Source of the DNA: Rhizomys pruinosus
Lineage: Eukaryota; Chordata; Mammalia; Rodentia; Spalacidae
Assembly (NCBI GenBank): GCA_009823505.1
Contig: VZQC01006589.1
Location: 5,451,136 to 5,515,135 of the forward strand
DNA length: 64,000 nt
Reading direction: 5' to 3'
Every line of letters begins with the position of its first letter. The stretch's first letter is position 1. Below, one piece after another: positions 1-9,306 of this stretch. The notes beneath the pieces were generated by a model that searched no databases, was not told the DNA's origin, and saw only the letters and a list, made by a program, of their open reading frames with translations. The position numbers and the translations under genes are program-made.

Positions 1-189
1 TAACTTTAAAAGGATTAAGGAAGTACTGTCCTGCCATATGACCAAAGGGAGAGAATTATGTTTGAGTAGCCATATTTAAGCCTAAAAAGAAACCAGATTA
101 CACAGACAAGAACTCATGAACTAATTGTATAATAATACATCTATATTAATGTTCTATAGATAGAGTATCAAGTGAAATATTTCCTAATT
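1..189. other. AT-rich sequence, nothing recognised
   Basis: Short stretch at the window edge without an open reading frame or a repeat I can name. Confidence 0.5.
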
Positions 190-1535
190 TGTGTCCCAAA
201 TGTCTTTCAGTGTGTGTCCATCCATTGAAGCCTGGTTAGCCTCTCAAGAGTCCTATCTTTGAAAGAGACTGACTCTCCCCGTCCCAGCAGCCATTGATTG
301 CCAAAATTTCCTAAAGTTGGATTGGGATTTCTTACCTACTTCCCCATGTCTATGCTAGGAACTTGTCTGGTTTGAGCTTGCTTGGGATGTGTGCATGCTG
401 TCAAATTTTGGTGCTAGTTCATATGAGTAACTGAGCAACTGTCTGGAAAACTGTTTTCTTGTGGTCACCCACTACCTTTGGCTCTTACAATTATTCCACC
501 TCTCTTCAGCAATGGCCCCTATGGGTTAGTTGTGAGTTTTATTGTTAATCACCATCTGATGCATAAGGAAGTGTATATGTAGAGAAATGAGAGATGCATT
601 AATCAATGGATATAACAATAAATCATTAGGAGTCAATTTTATTTGATAACAAGTTAGTAGAAGAAAAAAAACTAAAGTTTGACTCTCCACTATGTCCTGT
701 GACCTGTCTAGACTCAGCTTCCTAAGCCTGACATCATTGTCAGATAAGGGCTCCCAGTAGACCTTAAAACAGCATGTGGTTGGTAACCCCCATAATATCT
801 GTGCCACTATTGCACCAGTGGGCACATCTTTCCAGGCCAATTCTTATAGTTCACAGAATTCACAGCTGGGTTAAGGTTGATGATTATTTTTTTTCCTTCT
901 GATAACATGCAAAATATTTTCTGTTACTATGAAGAATATTCAGTATAGATAAGGCTCTGAAATTAACATCAGCTTGATTTCTCCTTGTATGTTCAAGAGC
1001 TCATGTATATAGTCTTCAGCAATAAAGTCTTACCATCCAGGTCCAGATGCTAACCAAGAGCAGAGGCAATGGCCAGTATTGTTTGAGTGTCCACAGGACC
1101 CCTGTTCAACAGCCTCTTTAACCCTTCTGTGGTGGTTTGAATGAAAATGTCCCCCATAGGCTCCAAGTAGTCAGACATTTTGTCCCCAGTTAGTGGAGCT
1201 GTTTTGGAAGGGCTTAGAAGGTGTGACCATGCTGGAAGAAGCATATCACTGGGAGCAGGCTTAGAGAGTTCAAAAGGGCTTGCCAGTGTCCAGTTGCTCT
1301 CTCTGCTTCCTGTGCCTACTTGGAGATGTGAACCTCTGCTTTCTGCTCCAGGTCCTGCCACCATGGCTTCCTTTCATAATGGTCTCATAATTCCCTGGAA
1401 CTGATAACACTAAGCTCAAAAAAACTCTTCCTTTCATAAGCTCCCTCGTTTATGGTGGTTATATCACAGCAACTGAAAAGTGACCAATACACCTTCCTAT
1501 TCTAATATTCCCCTTTCCCCCTTCATATCACGTCA
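190..1535 (-). mobile_element. Old rodent L1 3'UTR (Lx-like), split by a solo LTR
   Basis: Non-coding sequence typical of the 3' untranslated region of older rodent L1 elements, read here in antisense. It includes the stretch about a 'not for coding' pyrimidine-rich tail and a block also seen at 35518-36095 and 36235-37240, which supports a repeat family. The LTR at 1128-1491 interrupts it, and the L1 text appears to resume for about 40 bp afterwards. No ORF2 coding part is attached. The family name is from memory of rodent L1 3' ends; the mutual similarity of the copies is visible in the sequence. Confidence 0.6.
1128..1491 (+). mobile_element. Solo LTR, ERVL-MaLR (ORR1/MT-like)
   Basis: A 364-bp unit that begins TG (TGTGGTGGTTTGAATG) and ends CA. 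The 5-bp direct repeat CCTTC lies on both sides, at 1123-1127 and 1492-1496. The internal text matches the mammalian apparent LTR retrotransposon layout: a 'cccccatagg' block near the start, a 'gggcttagag' block in the middle, and a 'aaactcttcctttcataag' polyadenylation-region block near the end. A 5-bp duplication is what ERVL-class integrase leaves. No internal retroviral sequence is present, so this is a solo LTR left by LTR-LTR recombination. The exact subfamily is uncertain. Confidence 0.85.
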
Positions 1536-1738
1536 GTGCTAAGATTTAAGATGGTTGTGCAAGCAAAACATTTACGATAACTAGCAGAAGGAGAAAGAAT
1601 AGAATAGTGCATAATAGAATTCCTAGATGGACAAGTTGAAATTATGTGAATTATAATTTTAGAGAGAATATGTGAAAGGCAAGTTTATTCAGTTGATAGT
1701 TGTACTCAAGTTGAATGAATTAGTGGTAGGGAGATAAG

Positions 1739-1803
<65 letters not shown>

Positions 1804-2214
1804 TTGACTTAAATATTTGTATGTCTTTGTTTCTAGAGGAAGAGAGGAAGAAAGCATTCTTTATATCTAGTATAAGATCAGCTTGGGTAGACACAGGAGG
1901 AACATTATGAAGATCCTTAAATGTGAGACTAAGATATTTGCACATGGATTTTCATGTCATCTGACCTTGACATGCATACTTTGACTCCCCTCTGGCTTTT
2001 TAATGAGGAACTGCCACAGTTCAGTGTAGAATGAGTATCAGCCAGAGAAACATGTAGGATTTTTATCAGGGATCAGAGTTACAGAAACATTTATACTGCT
2101 ACTCATGGAATGAAGTTAATTCAGTGAAATTTATGAAGGAAAACATGGATGAAGTCAGACTTGCCCTGAGCATTTGAAAGTCATTAGAAATAATACAAAG
2201 AGCAAAGAAAAAAA
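1497..2214. other. Unique AT-rich DNA with an AC/AT microsatellite
   Basis: No gene is supported. The only structure is the dinucleotide repeat at 1738-1800. A minus-strand reading frame across it encodes alternating Tyr-Ile and Cys-Val and is a by-product of the repeat. Confidence 0.6.
1738..1800. repeat. (AC)n(AT)n compound microsatellite
   Basis: About 12 AC units are followed directly by about 20 AT units. Confidence 0.95.
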
Positions 2215-3230
2215 TTGTAAATTTTTAATTGGATCTTGAGTATTTCACATAGAACATTTTAATCAACTTTGTGTTCCCTTCCCCTCTGGCACCCTCCCAC
2301 ATCCTACTTCCCCACCTCAGTTGAAGTTCATGTATTCTGTCATTTGTGTTAAGACCTATAGTAGTTCGAATGAGAATGTCCTGCATAGGCTCCAAGTATT
2401 CTGAAATTTTTCGCCAGTTGGTGACGCTATTTTGGAAGGTCTTCCTCCAGTGTCCTTACTGGAGGAAGCATGTCACTGGAAGTGGGCTTAGAGAGTTCTT
2501 AAGCTTTTCTGAATCTCCTGTCACTCTCTGCTTCCTGTGCCTGCTTGAAAATGTGAGCCTCTGCTTTCCACTACTGCTCCAACAACCTCCTGCCAGCATG
2601 CCTCCACACCATGATGGACTCTAATTCCCCTGGAACCATAAGCTCAAATAAACTCTTCCTTTTATAAGTTCTCTTGGTCATAGGATTTTATCATAGTAAC
2701 AGAAAAGGAAGTAACATAAGGTCTATCATCTTAAGTTAGTGTCCCCACACATCCCTCAGTGCAAGTTCATCCACTGTGATTGAGTCAGGCTTTCTAGTTC
2801 CTCCCTTTAAGATCACCTCTTCCTCACTCAGTAGTAATCAGCTGCCAACAATTATTCAAATAAGATTTGGACCTGCTGTCCATTTCCGCAGTTCTGTTCT
2901 GGGTTTTTGCCTGCTTGCTTTGGTCTGCATGGGACTTGTACAGGCTGACACCACTGCTGTAGGTTCACATGAGCAAGGTCTTAGGAGCCTGTAGGACTCT
3001 CAGGCTCAATTCCCATAGGGTCATGCATCTCCTCCCTGGCTCTGACAATCTTCTCACCCTGATTTCCAAAATGGTCCCTGAATCCTGGAGTGGCGGAGTT
3101 TAATATAGTTGTCCTGTCCAAGGACTCACACTCTGATTCTTTATGTTTTGTTCATTTGTGACCTTTTTGGTTCTTGGCCCCTCTGTTGCCTTCAAGGAAC
3201 TTCATTGATGAGAATTGAAAGTTGTGTTAG
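2215..3230 (-). mobile_element. Old rodent L1 3'UTR (Lx-like), split by an LTR
   Basis: Antisense L1 3' untranslated sequence. It is recognisable by comparison with 40550-40950 in this window: both contain the same run from the 'catcctgtcatttgtgtt' region through 'gtgcaagttcatccactg', 'agtaatcagctgccaa' and the text ending near 'tgctgacacca'. In this copy an LTR (2356-2717) sits exactly between 'tttgtgttaag' and 'aaggtc', and the 40550 copy has no insert there. That gives a natural empty site. There is no coding part. Confidence 0.65.
2356..2717 (+). mobile_element. Second MaLR-type solo LTR, degraded
   Basis: Related along its length to the LTR at 1128-1491, with the same order of blocks: 'ttcgaatgagaatgtcc', 'ataggctccaagta', 'gtgggcttagagagttc', 'aaataaactcttcctttta'. 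It has diverged more. The terminal TG has apparently become TA and I cannot define a clean 5-bp duplication, so the ends are good to a few bases. An AATAAA at the expected 3' position suggests the R-region polyadenylation signal. Confidence 0.75.
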
Positions 3231-3991
3231 TGTTCTCTACCACTTATTCTGTGTTCCATGAGTCTTAGGTAAAGTTGTATATGAGCCTTAGGGTAGTCGT
3301 GTCAGAGATGTGGCACTTAGACTTAGGCAATGACCAGCTGTGAAACTCTGTTGAAAAAGAACTTTGTTTGATGGGTGTCGACTGGGAGAGTTTACTATAA
3401 ATATTAGGATCCACATTTTCATGTAGTAAGGCATTCCATTCATCTAGAGACATGACAGTTTTGAGGTTTTCTCCAAGATCTGTGACCGCTCCAGCCATGA
3501 GTGTCCTGGGAGGGCTTTAGGTTCAATTAGGCAACTGTTGATTTTCCCCAAGATAAAAAGTCCCGACACTGCACTAACATCATTTGCTGTGCCAGTCGTT
3601 GATGCAAGTATTAGGCCTTGAAACTGGGGTTGGAACATTAATTGATGTTCTTCCTTAGCAGCTTGTGTACTAGTCTCAAAAGCTACAAGAGCAAGCCTTC
3701 AGGGGAGGTGGCTTTCAAGTCAGTTCCAGCTACATTGTTTCAAATCCTGTGTCCAAAATTTGTCTTGTCTTCATCAATAAGATCATACCTTCAAGTTCTT
3801 GCAATAAATCAAGGGCTCTGGCAATATCTAGTATAATTTTGGGAGCCTCTTGGACTACCATGGCAAACATCTCAAAGGAAGGTTTCTCCTGTCTGTAGCC
3901 TTCAGCCATACAAACGGACTCATGTAAAGATATTGTATGTGTAATTTGTCAGTAAGTTTTGGTACTAAAATGATTACATCTGTTTTTAACA
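3231..3991. other. Unassigned, probably repeat-derived sequence
   Basis: No open frame of note beyond 77 codons. The base texture resembles the flanking L1 3' ends, but I cannot match it to a named family. Confidence 0.35.
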
Positions 3992-4208
3992 TATTTTTCT
4001 TCTTATTGTTGTTTTTTCTGTATGAGTGTACTGCCTCCATGTGTGTAAGCGAACTGTATCATGCAAAACCTGAGGAGGTCAGAAGAGGGTGTCAAGTCCC
4101 CTGGAACTGGAATTATGGATGATTGTTAACCATCATGTGGATGCTCTAATCCAGGTTCTCTGCAAGAACAGCCAGTGCTCTTAAATGCTGAGCCATTTCT
4201 CCAGCCCC
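3992..4208 (-). mobile_element. B2/B3-type SINE, older form
   Basis: Antisense tRNA-derived SINE. The left side is its T-rich (A-tail) end and the right side is the 5' head, ending in the complement of GGGGCTGGAGAAATGG. This copy has only one copy of the 'ctggaactggaatt' block, unlike the younger copies, which carry it twice. Confidence 0.8.
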
Positions 4209-4223
4209 ATTTTTTTAAATTTT

Positions 4224-4262
<39 letters not shown>

Positions 4263-4408
4263 TTGGTCTTTTTGAGACAGGGTCTCCCTGTCGCTCTGGC
4301 TGGCCTGGAACTCACTCTGTAGACCAGGGTGGCCTTGAACTCACAAAGATCCACCTGCCTCTGCCTCCTGAGTGCTAGGATTAAAGGCATAAGCCACCAT
4401 GCCTGGCA
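4209..4408 (-). mobile_element. B1 SINE with expanded TTTA tail
   Basis: Antisense 7SL-derived B1 element. It contains 'tttttgagacagggtctc', 'ggcctggaactcactctgta' and 'gagtgctaggattaaaggc', ending 'gccaccatgcctggca'. Its A-tail (left on this strand) has grown into about ten TTTA units at 4226-4264. Confidence 0.92.
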
Positions 4409-4643
4409 ATTTTATTTATTTTAATGTGTATGAATGTTCTGTCTGCATGCAGGTTTGTGCACCCACGTCCTGCAATGCCGCAGAGGTCAGAAGACGGTGC
4501 CAGATTCCCCTGGAACTGGAGCTCTCCTGGAATTGGAGTTATGGAGGGTTCTCAGTCTCCATGTGGGTGTTGGGGATCGAACCCGGATCCTTTGCAAGAG
4601 CAGTCAGTGCTCTCAACCACTAGGTCATCTCTCCAGCCCCCCC
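4409..4643 (-). mobile_element. B2/B3-type SINE, duplicated subfamily
   Basis: Antisense SINE with the complement of the tRNA-like B box (GGTTCGATCC-like) near 4576 and the 5' head at the right end. The 'ctggaactggag' block occurs twice in tandem, which marks the younger subfamily. It directly abuts the B1 at 4209-4408, forming a three-SINE cluster in one orientation. Confidence 0.9.
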
Positions 4644-5205
4644 TTCCTGTTTTTTTTATACTAGCTAAGCAGTATTTCTCGCTCCTCTCTCTCCCTGTCT
4701 AACCCTCCCCATTTAAAGTTCCCTTATTTTCCCCATTTCTCTCTCAACAATTCCTTTTTCCTATGGTCCCACCTTACCTGAGTTCCTTCTTTCTCTTTAT
4801 ACCCTTAGTTCCTTGTGTACCCTCCTCTCCCCCTCCCATTTAAACGCCCCATTTCACCCATTTCTCCCTTAGTAACACCTATCTCATATTGTTCTTCTCT
4901 ATCAGGTTCTTTCTTTCCTTTTATCTCCTTGGTTACTTTCCATTTGCCTGGTTCCCACACTTATATCGGGATACATACATAAAAGGATTTGGTGCTAGGC
5001 TCCACAAATGAAGAAGAACATACACCATTTGTTTTTCTGAGTCTGTGTTACTTCACTTAGTATAATGGTTTCACCCCACCCCTGCCCCCATTTACCTGCA
5101 ATTTCATTATTTCTTCTTTTTTTTAAACTCCTGAGTAGAAATAACTCCGTTATGTAAATGTACCACATTTTCATTAGCCACTTGCTTTCATCTCTTAGCA
5201 CCATG
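4644..5205 (-). mobile_element. L1 3' end (3'UTR plus last ORF2 codons)
   Basis: Antisense L1. The left part is a C/T-rich 3'UTR (4650-4960). From about 4990 the text matches the end of ORF2 as seen in the other copies here: 'ccacaaatgaagaa', then 'ttgtttttctgag', then 'gttacttcacttagtataatgg'. The element breaks off near 5205. The three SINEs at 3992-4643 lie at its tail. Confidence 0.75.
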
Positions 5206-5460
5206 CAGAGGCCAGATCCAGGCTAAAAGGTTATGCATCAAAGCAACATGCAACTGGCATTACTTCCCCAGAACCACAGGAAATAGGCTTGCATGAAGTA
5301 AAGGAGGAACAGGAGAGATGGGAAAAAATGGAGGTCCAGAATTTATATGAACTGTAGATTACTGGATGATAGACCATATTATTTTGATTTTGAAAAAAAA
5401 AATTCACACTAAGTTTTTCAGGGTGTCAGATTCCTCATTTGTAAAAATCAAAATACTATA

Positions 5461-5601
5461 CTTAAATTTGGGTGTGGTGGTGCATCCCTTTAATTCTAGC
5501 ACTTGTAGGGAGTTGTGGGTACATCCCTGTGAGATCGAGACCAGCCTTGTCTACATAGAGAGTTCCAGGTTAGCTCGGGCTAAAAGAGACCCTGTCTCAG
5601 A
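5461..5601 (+). mobile_element. B1 SINE
   Basis: Plus-strand B1 with the typical start 'ggtgtggtggtgcat', a 'gagaccagccttgtctacat' block and the end 'gaccctgtctcag'. A likely target duplication AAAATACTATA lies at 5450-5460 and 5602-5612. Confidence 0.88.
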
Positions 5602-5612
5602 AAAATACTATA

Positions 5613-8173
5613 TTCTACATCCATGTAATTTCTAAGGTACTGAATATTTTTAAGGTCATAGATTTAATTTTTTACAAATATAAAGACTTCAAAATTTGCT
5701 ACTAAGTCAGCATAGATATTCTGAAACTTATAATAGTGTATTATTATTATATATTAGGCATAATGCTAAGTAATCTGTGTGAGTAGGAAGCTTATTAGTC
5801 AGATATGAGGATAGGTAACAAGACAATTCCCAACACAAGGTATGAATCTCCCTTTGTTCCTTTGAAAGCAATATTAGTGATGGGTCTGACTAAGCAGCTT
5901 TAGAACAGTTTGTCCCATCATTGCCACTATCTTGCTTTATGACTTGAACACCTTACAGAAGGCAAACCACCTGTCTTTCCTACAGTTGGAAAAGACTTTT
6001 AATTAGCTGTCCTCTATAATTATGCAATAAAGGAAAGGCACATTTAAAAGGTAGTAAACTTTCAGTTATGCTATGTTTTCTTTGCCATCTTGTACATATG
6101 ACTTTGTCTTAAACTCCACAAGCTATATTTACATATAGCTCTTATATTTCCATTAAATTTGGGTTAGTGTCTAGTGTCCTGTAATGTTCCATGAGAATAT
6201 AAAAAGACAGTAAATTACAGATTAGAGACAAAACCAAAATCAAAGAACATGAGAGGCTTCCTGTGTTGCTTAAAAATAAATCTAGGGATTTGTTTTCATT
6301 TACTGTGTGTTTTGACAATAATACAAAGAACTTTATGAAATAGTGGGTTAAAATCTACCCAGAAATTCTTTCCCTCAGATGTACTGAACTTCTCCATCAA
6401 CTGCTGCTTGTAGCTTTGATGTTTTATTATCTCAGTAAAAATGAAGTCATCTTTTGTGAAGGGTCACCTCTTGTGGATTTTTTTGTACCTGGTCTTCCAG
6501 GTAAGCCTAGATAGAATAATTTTGGGAGATTTTTACCATTATGCAACTCATGTACACCATCAGTTTTTGCAGTCTGAACTCTGGATTTCTAAGCAAGAAA
6601 ATACATTTTTTCCTGCTGACCTTTTATAATTACCCGAATGCACTTTTAAAAATGACTTAGCATCACCAACTTACCTTCATTACTATGGATCTCCATCTAC
6701 ATCCATCTTAGTACAGCATTTTCAAGAAGAGAGAAGCCTGAATCATTTTGCAAAATTGGATTATTTTGATTCATTGTGATTAGCTTAATTACTCACTAAG
6801 GAACTTAGATGCATAATTGAGCTCAAGACACCTGGGACTGTTTGCAAAAGTGTAAATAAATGTGTCAAAATAATTTGTGGGCAATTCTGTGTCTAATCCA
6901 ACTCAGAAATCTGAATGGCAAACCGAGTCACCTCAGCATGTTCTACATTGTGGATCAGCTTCCCCTAGTCCTGAAGTAGGACCTTTGCATGAAATTTTAC
7001 TCTGCTGTCCTCATCTTTAACCAGCCTCTACTTATTTCTATCTAAGATTACTTCTATATTACTGCATCGGCTTCCTAACTATTCTCCCTCCCTCCCTACC
7101 TGCTCCTTTCTGGCTTACACTCCTTAATTGCCACCTTACTCAGCTAGCTTGAGATCATATTTACATCCTCTGATCTTTCTTGCTATGATAGCTTGAACTA
7201 CGTTTGCTTTCCAGCATAACTCTTATGTGCCATGTGGCACTACTGTCCCAACCCGTTTTACATAGCAGCAGGTGTCTCCACACCCGACCAGACACAAAGC
7301 TACTAAATGTCCAACATTCTTTTTTCTTTGGACCTTAGATGCCTAGCATAAGACAAAATCCTAACTGTCCTTAAATAAATGCATGTTAGATGTGCATGTA
7401 TATATGTTACAAAAAATAATCTAAAATAGAAATACAGGAGATTAGTCAAAAAGACATAATTCTAGGTCAAGTAATTTTACTTGGCTTTTTTTCTATTTCT
7501 TGCCCAGAATAACAAAATAAAACGCAGCTTTAAGTTACAGTATGTTAACAGTAAATGCTCTGTGGTTCAACTCAGCTAGTTCATCAGACACCAGCTAATT
7601 TGATGATATAAAAATGTACAAAATAGGCAGTGCATGGAAATTTACTTCTAATATGCAGATATTGGGATGTGGTAGCAATAAATCTCCAAATATTTTATTA
7701 ACAAATTATAAATCACTTTGTAAAAGAATAATATTTCTTCTTTCATGTTAATGGCAAACTTTTCATATATATGTCTCTTTTGATCATGAAGTTCTGGAAA
7801 AGACTATATATTCACAATAAAGCTTTCTTATGATACCATTCTGGTGAAAATCTCTCAGCCTTTCCTCTTAGAAGCAAGACAAAACATCTCCTAGTTGTCT
7901 TAAGCTATAACCCTTGCTGCAGCATCAACACTGGCAAACATGTGCAATACACAGAAACTTCCCAGGGTGCAAAGGAGCCATGTTGGCTATCATCAAAGAT
8001 ATGATCTCATTAATAGATACATCATAATTACGTGTATGCTTTTACATGTGAGAATGAACATTTTTCTTTTCATTATACCAGCACTGCAAACAAAAAAAAA
8101 AGTGTGCTCCAATGTTTTCCTTATTTATATTCATATAATACTCATGGTCTTTCTAAGAGAAAATAGTTTGTTT
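5613..8173. other. AT-rich single-copy-looking DNA
   Basis: About 2.5 kb without L1, SINE or LTR that I can recognise. Coding potential is low apart from the weak exon candidate at 6436-6500. It may be intronic or intergenic. Confidence 0.5.
6436..6500 (+). other. Possible signal-peptide exon (weak candidate)
   Basis: A 65-nt segment preceded by a pyrimidine-leaning acceptor-like sequence ending CTCAG (6431-6435) and followed by a good donor, CAG|GTAAGC (6498-6506). Within it an ATG at 6441 opens exactly 20 codons to the donor, ending in phase 0. These encode a short basic N-terminus followed by a strongly hydrophobic run (LLWIFLYLVF), the form of a secretory signal peptide. I do not recognise the protein and found no neighbouring exons. 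Chance co-occurrence is possible, because splice-like motifs and hydrophobic frames are common in AT-rich DNA. Confidence 0.2.
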
Positions 8174-8189
8174 AAAAAAATAAATTGTG
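8174..8189 (+). repeat. 5' target-site duplication of the L1 at 8190
   Basis: AAATAAATTGTG at 8178-8189 recurs at 12463-12474. Extended leftward the site reads TT|AAAAAAATAAATTGTG. This is the classic L1 endonuclease cut (TT/AAAA on the top strand), with the extra A residues merging into the tail at the 3' copy. Confidence 0.85.
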
Positions 8190-8398
8190 AGATTTCCTGA
8201 GATCAGCTGAAGCACAGGTACCGGGGTGCAGGCTAAAGAGCATCCCCCCCCCCCCCCCGCCAACTGGGATTATGAAAGCATCTGAAGGAGGAAAGCAAAG
8301 CAAGCCTTCAACACAGTGAAGAGGCGTTTAGGACGCACATTGGAATACAGGCAAGGAGAAGCTCATATGCCAGGAACACGAAGAAGAGACAACACAAC

Positions 8399-9097
8399 AC
8401 AGGAAAGGGGCAGGAAAATCCGGCACCAAGCTCTACCAACCCTATGGAAGATTCCTACAGTGGGATCCCTCTGGGGATGGCCCAGGACACAGATATCAGA
8501 AACACAATTGAGAACATATTTAAAGAACTACAAGATTATAAAGAGCAAATCAAAGAACTAAGAAAAGAGAATGAAGAACTCAAGAAGGACAAAGAAAGAG
8601 AGAATGACAAACTCCAGAAGGAAGTAGAAACACTGAAAAGAACCCATGCTGAAAAAGATAAGGAAACCAACCAGCGAAGCAAAGACCTACAGGAAGAGAG
8701 ACAAAGAAAGGACCACAAGTCACACACTAACCCCAGTGAACTCATAGTAGGGGACTTCAGTACCCCACTGAGTCCTTTGGGTAGGTCAACAGGACAAAGA
8801 ATAAACACAGAGACATCTAAACTGAATGATGTGATACACCAAATGGACCTCATAGGCCTCTACCAAATATTCCACCCTAATGTCAGAGAATACACTTTCT
8901 ACTCAGCAACCCAAGGAACATTCTCCAAAATCGACCACATACTGGGACACAGAAGAAACCTCCACAAATTAAAAAAGATCGAAATAATTTCATGCATTCT
9001 AATCAGACCACAGTGCAATAAAGCTCAACATCAACACCAGGATAAGCCCTACTGCCTACAAGAACACATGGAGACTAAACAACACACTCTTGAATAA
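8399..9097 (+). pseudogene. L1 ORF1-ORF2 endonuclease fusion remnant
   Basis: The ORF1 start seen in sister copies (ATGGGAAAG at the equivalent site of the 52.5-kb copy, ATGGAAAAG at 29355) is ACAGGAAAG here, so the native start at 8399 is lost. The frame is open from the internal ATG at 8444 for 217 codons. Residues 1-88 are the charged, heptad-rich ORF1 coiled coil. From about residue 91 the text switches to the ORF2 endonuclease: the GDFSTPLSP motif at 103-111 and the FSKIDHILGH block, with Asp164 and His165 of the endonuclease active-site region. The frame is lost at about 9001, where one extra base precedes the codons for the catalytic SDH motif. A second shift near 9117 and a TAA at 9304 follow. 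ORF1p is normally an RNA chaperone and ORF2p a nicking endonuclease/RT. This fusion should have neither full activity. Confidence 0.85.
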
Positions 9098-9306
9098 CAA
9101 ATGGGTCAAGGAAGAGAAAGAAAGAAATAAATATATTCCTGGAACTGAATGAAAATGACAATACAGCACAACAAAACCTATGGGATACCTTAAAAGCAGC
9201 CCTAAGAGGGAAGTTTACAGCCCTGGGTGCCTACATTAGAAAAACAGAAAGAGCACAAGTGAATAATCTAACACTACAGCTAAAACCACTTGAGAGGCAA
9301 CAATAA

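Noticed and set aside
8316..8561. 81-codon plus-strand frame at the L1 5' end
   Set aside because: Wrong frame relative to the ORF1 coiled coil and mostly 5'UTR.
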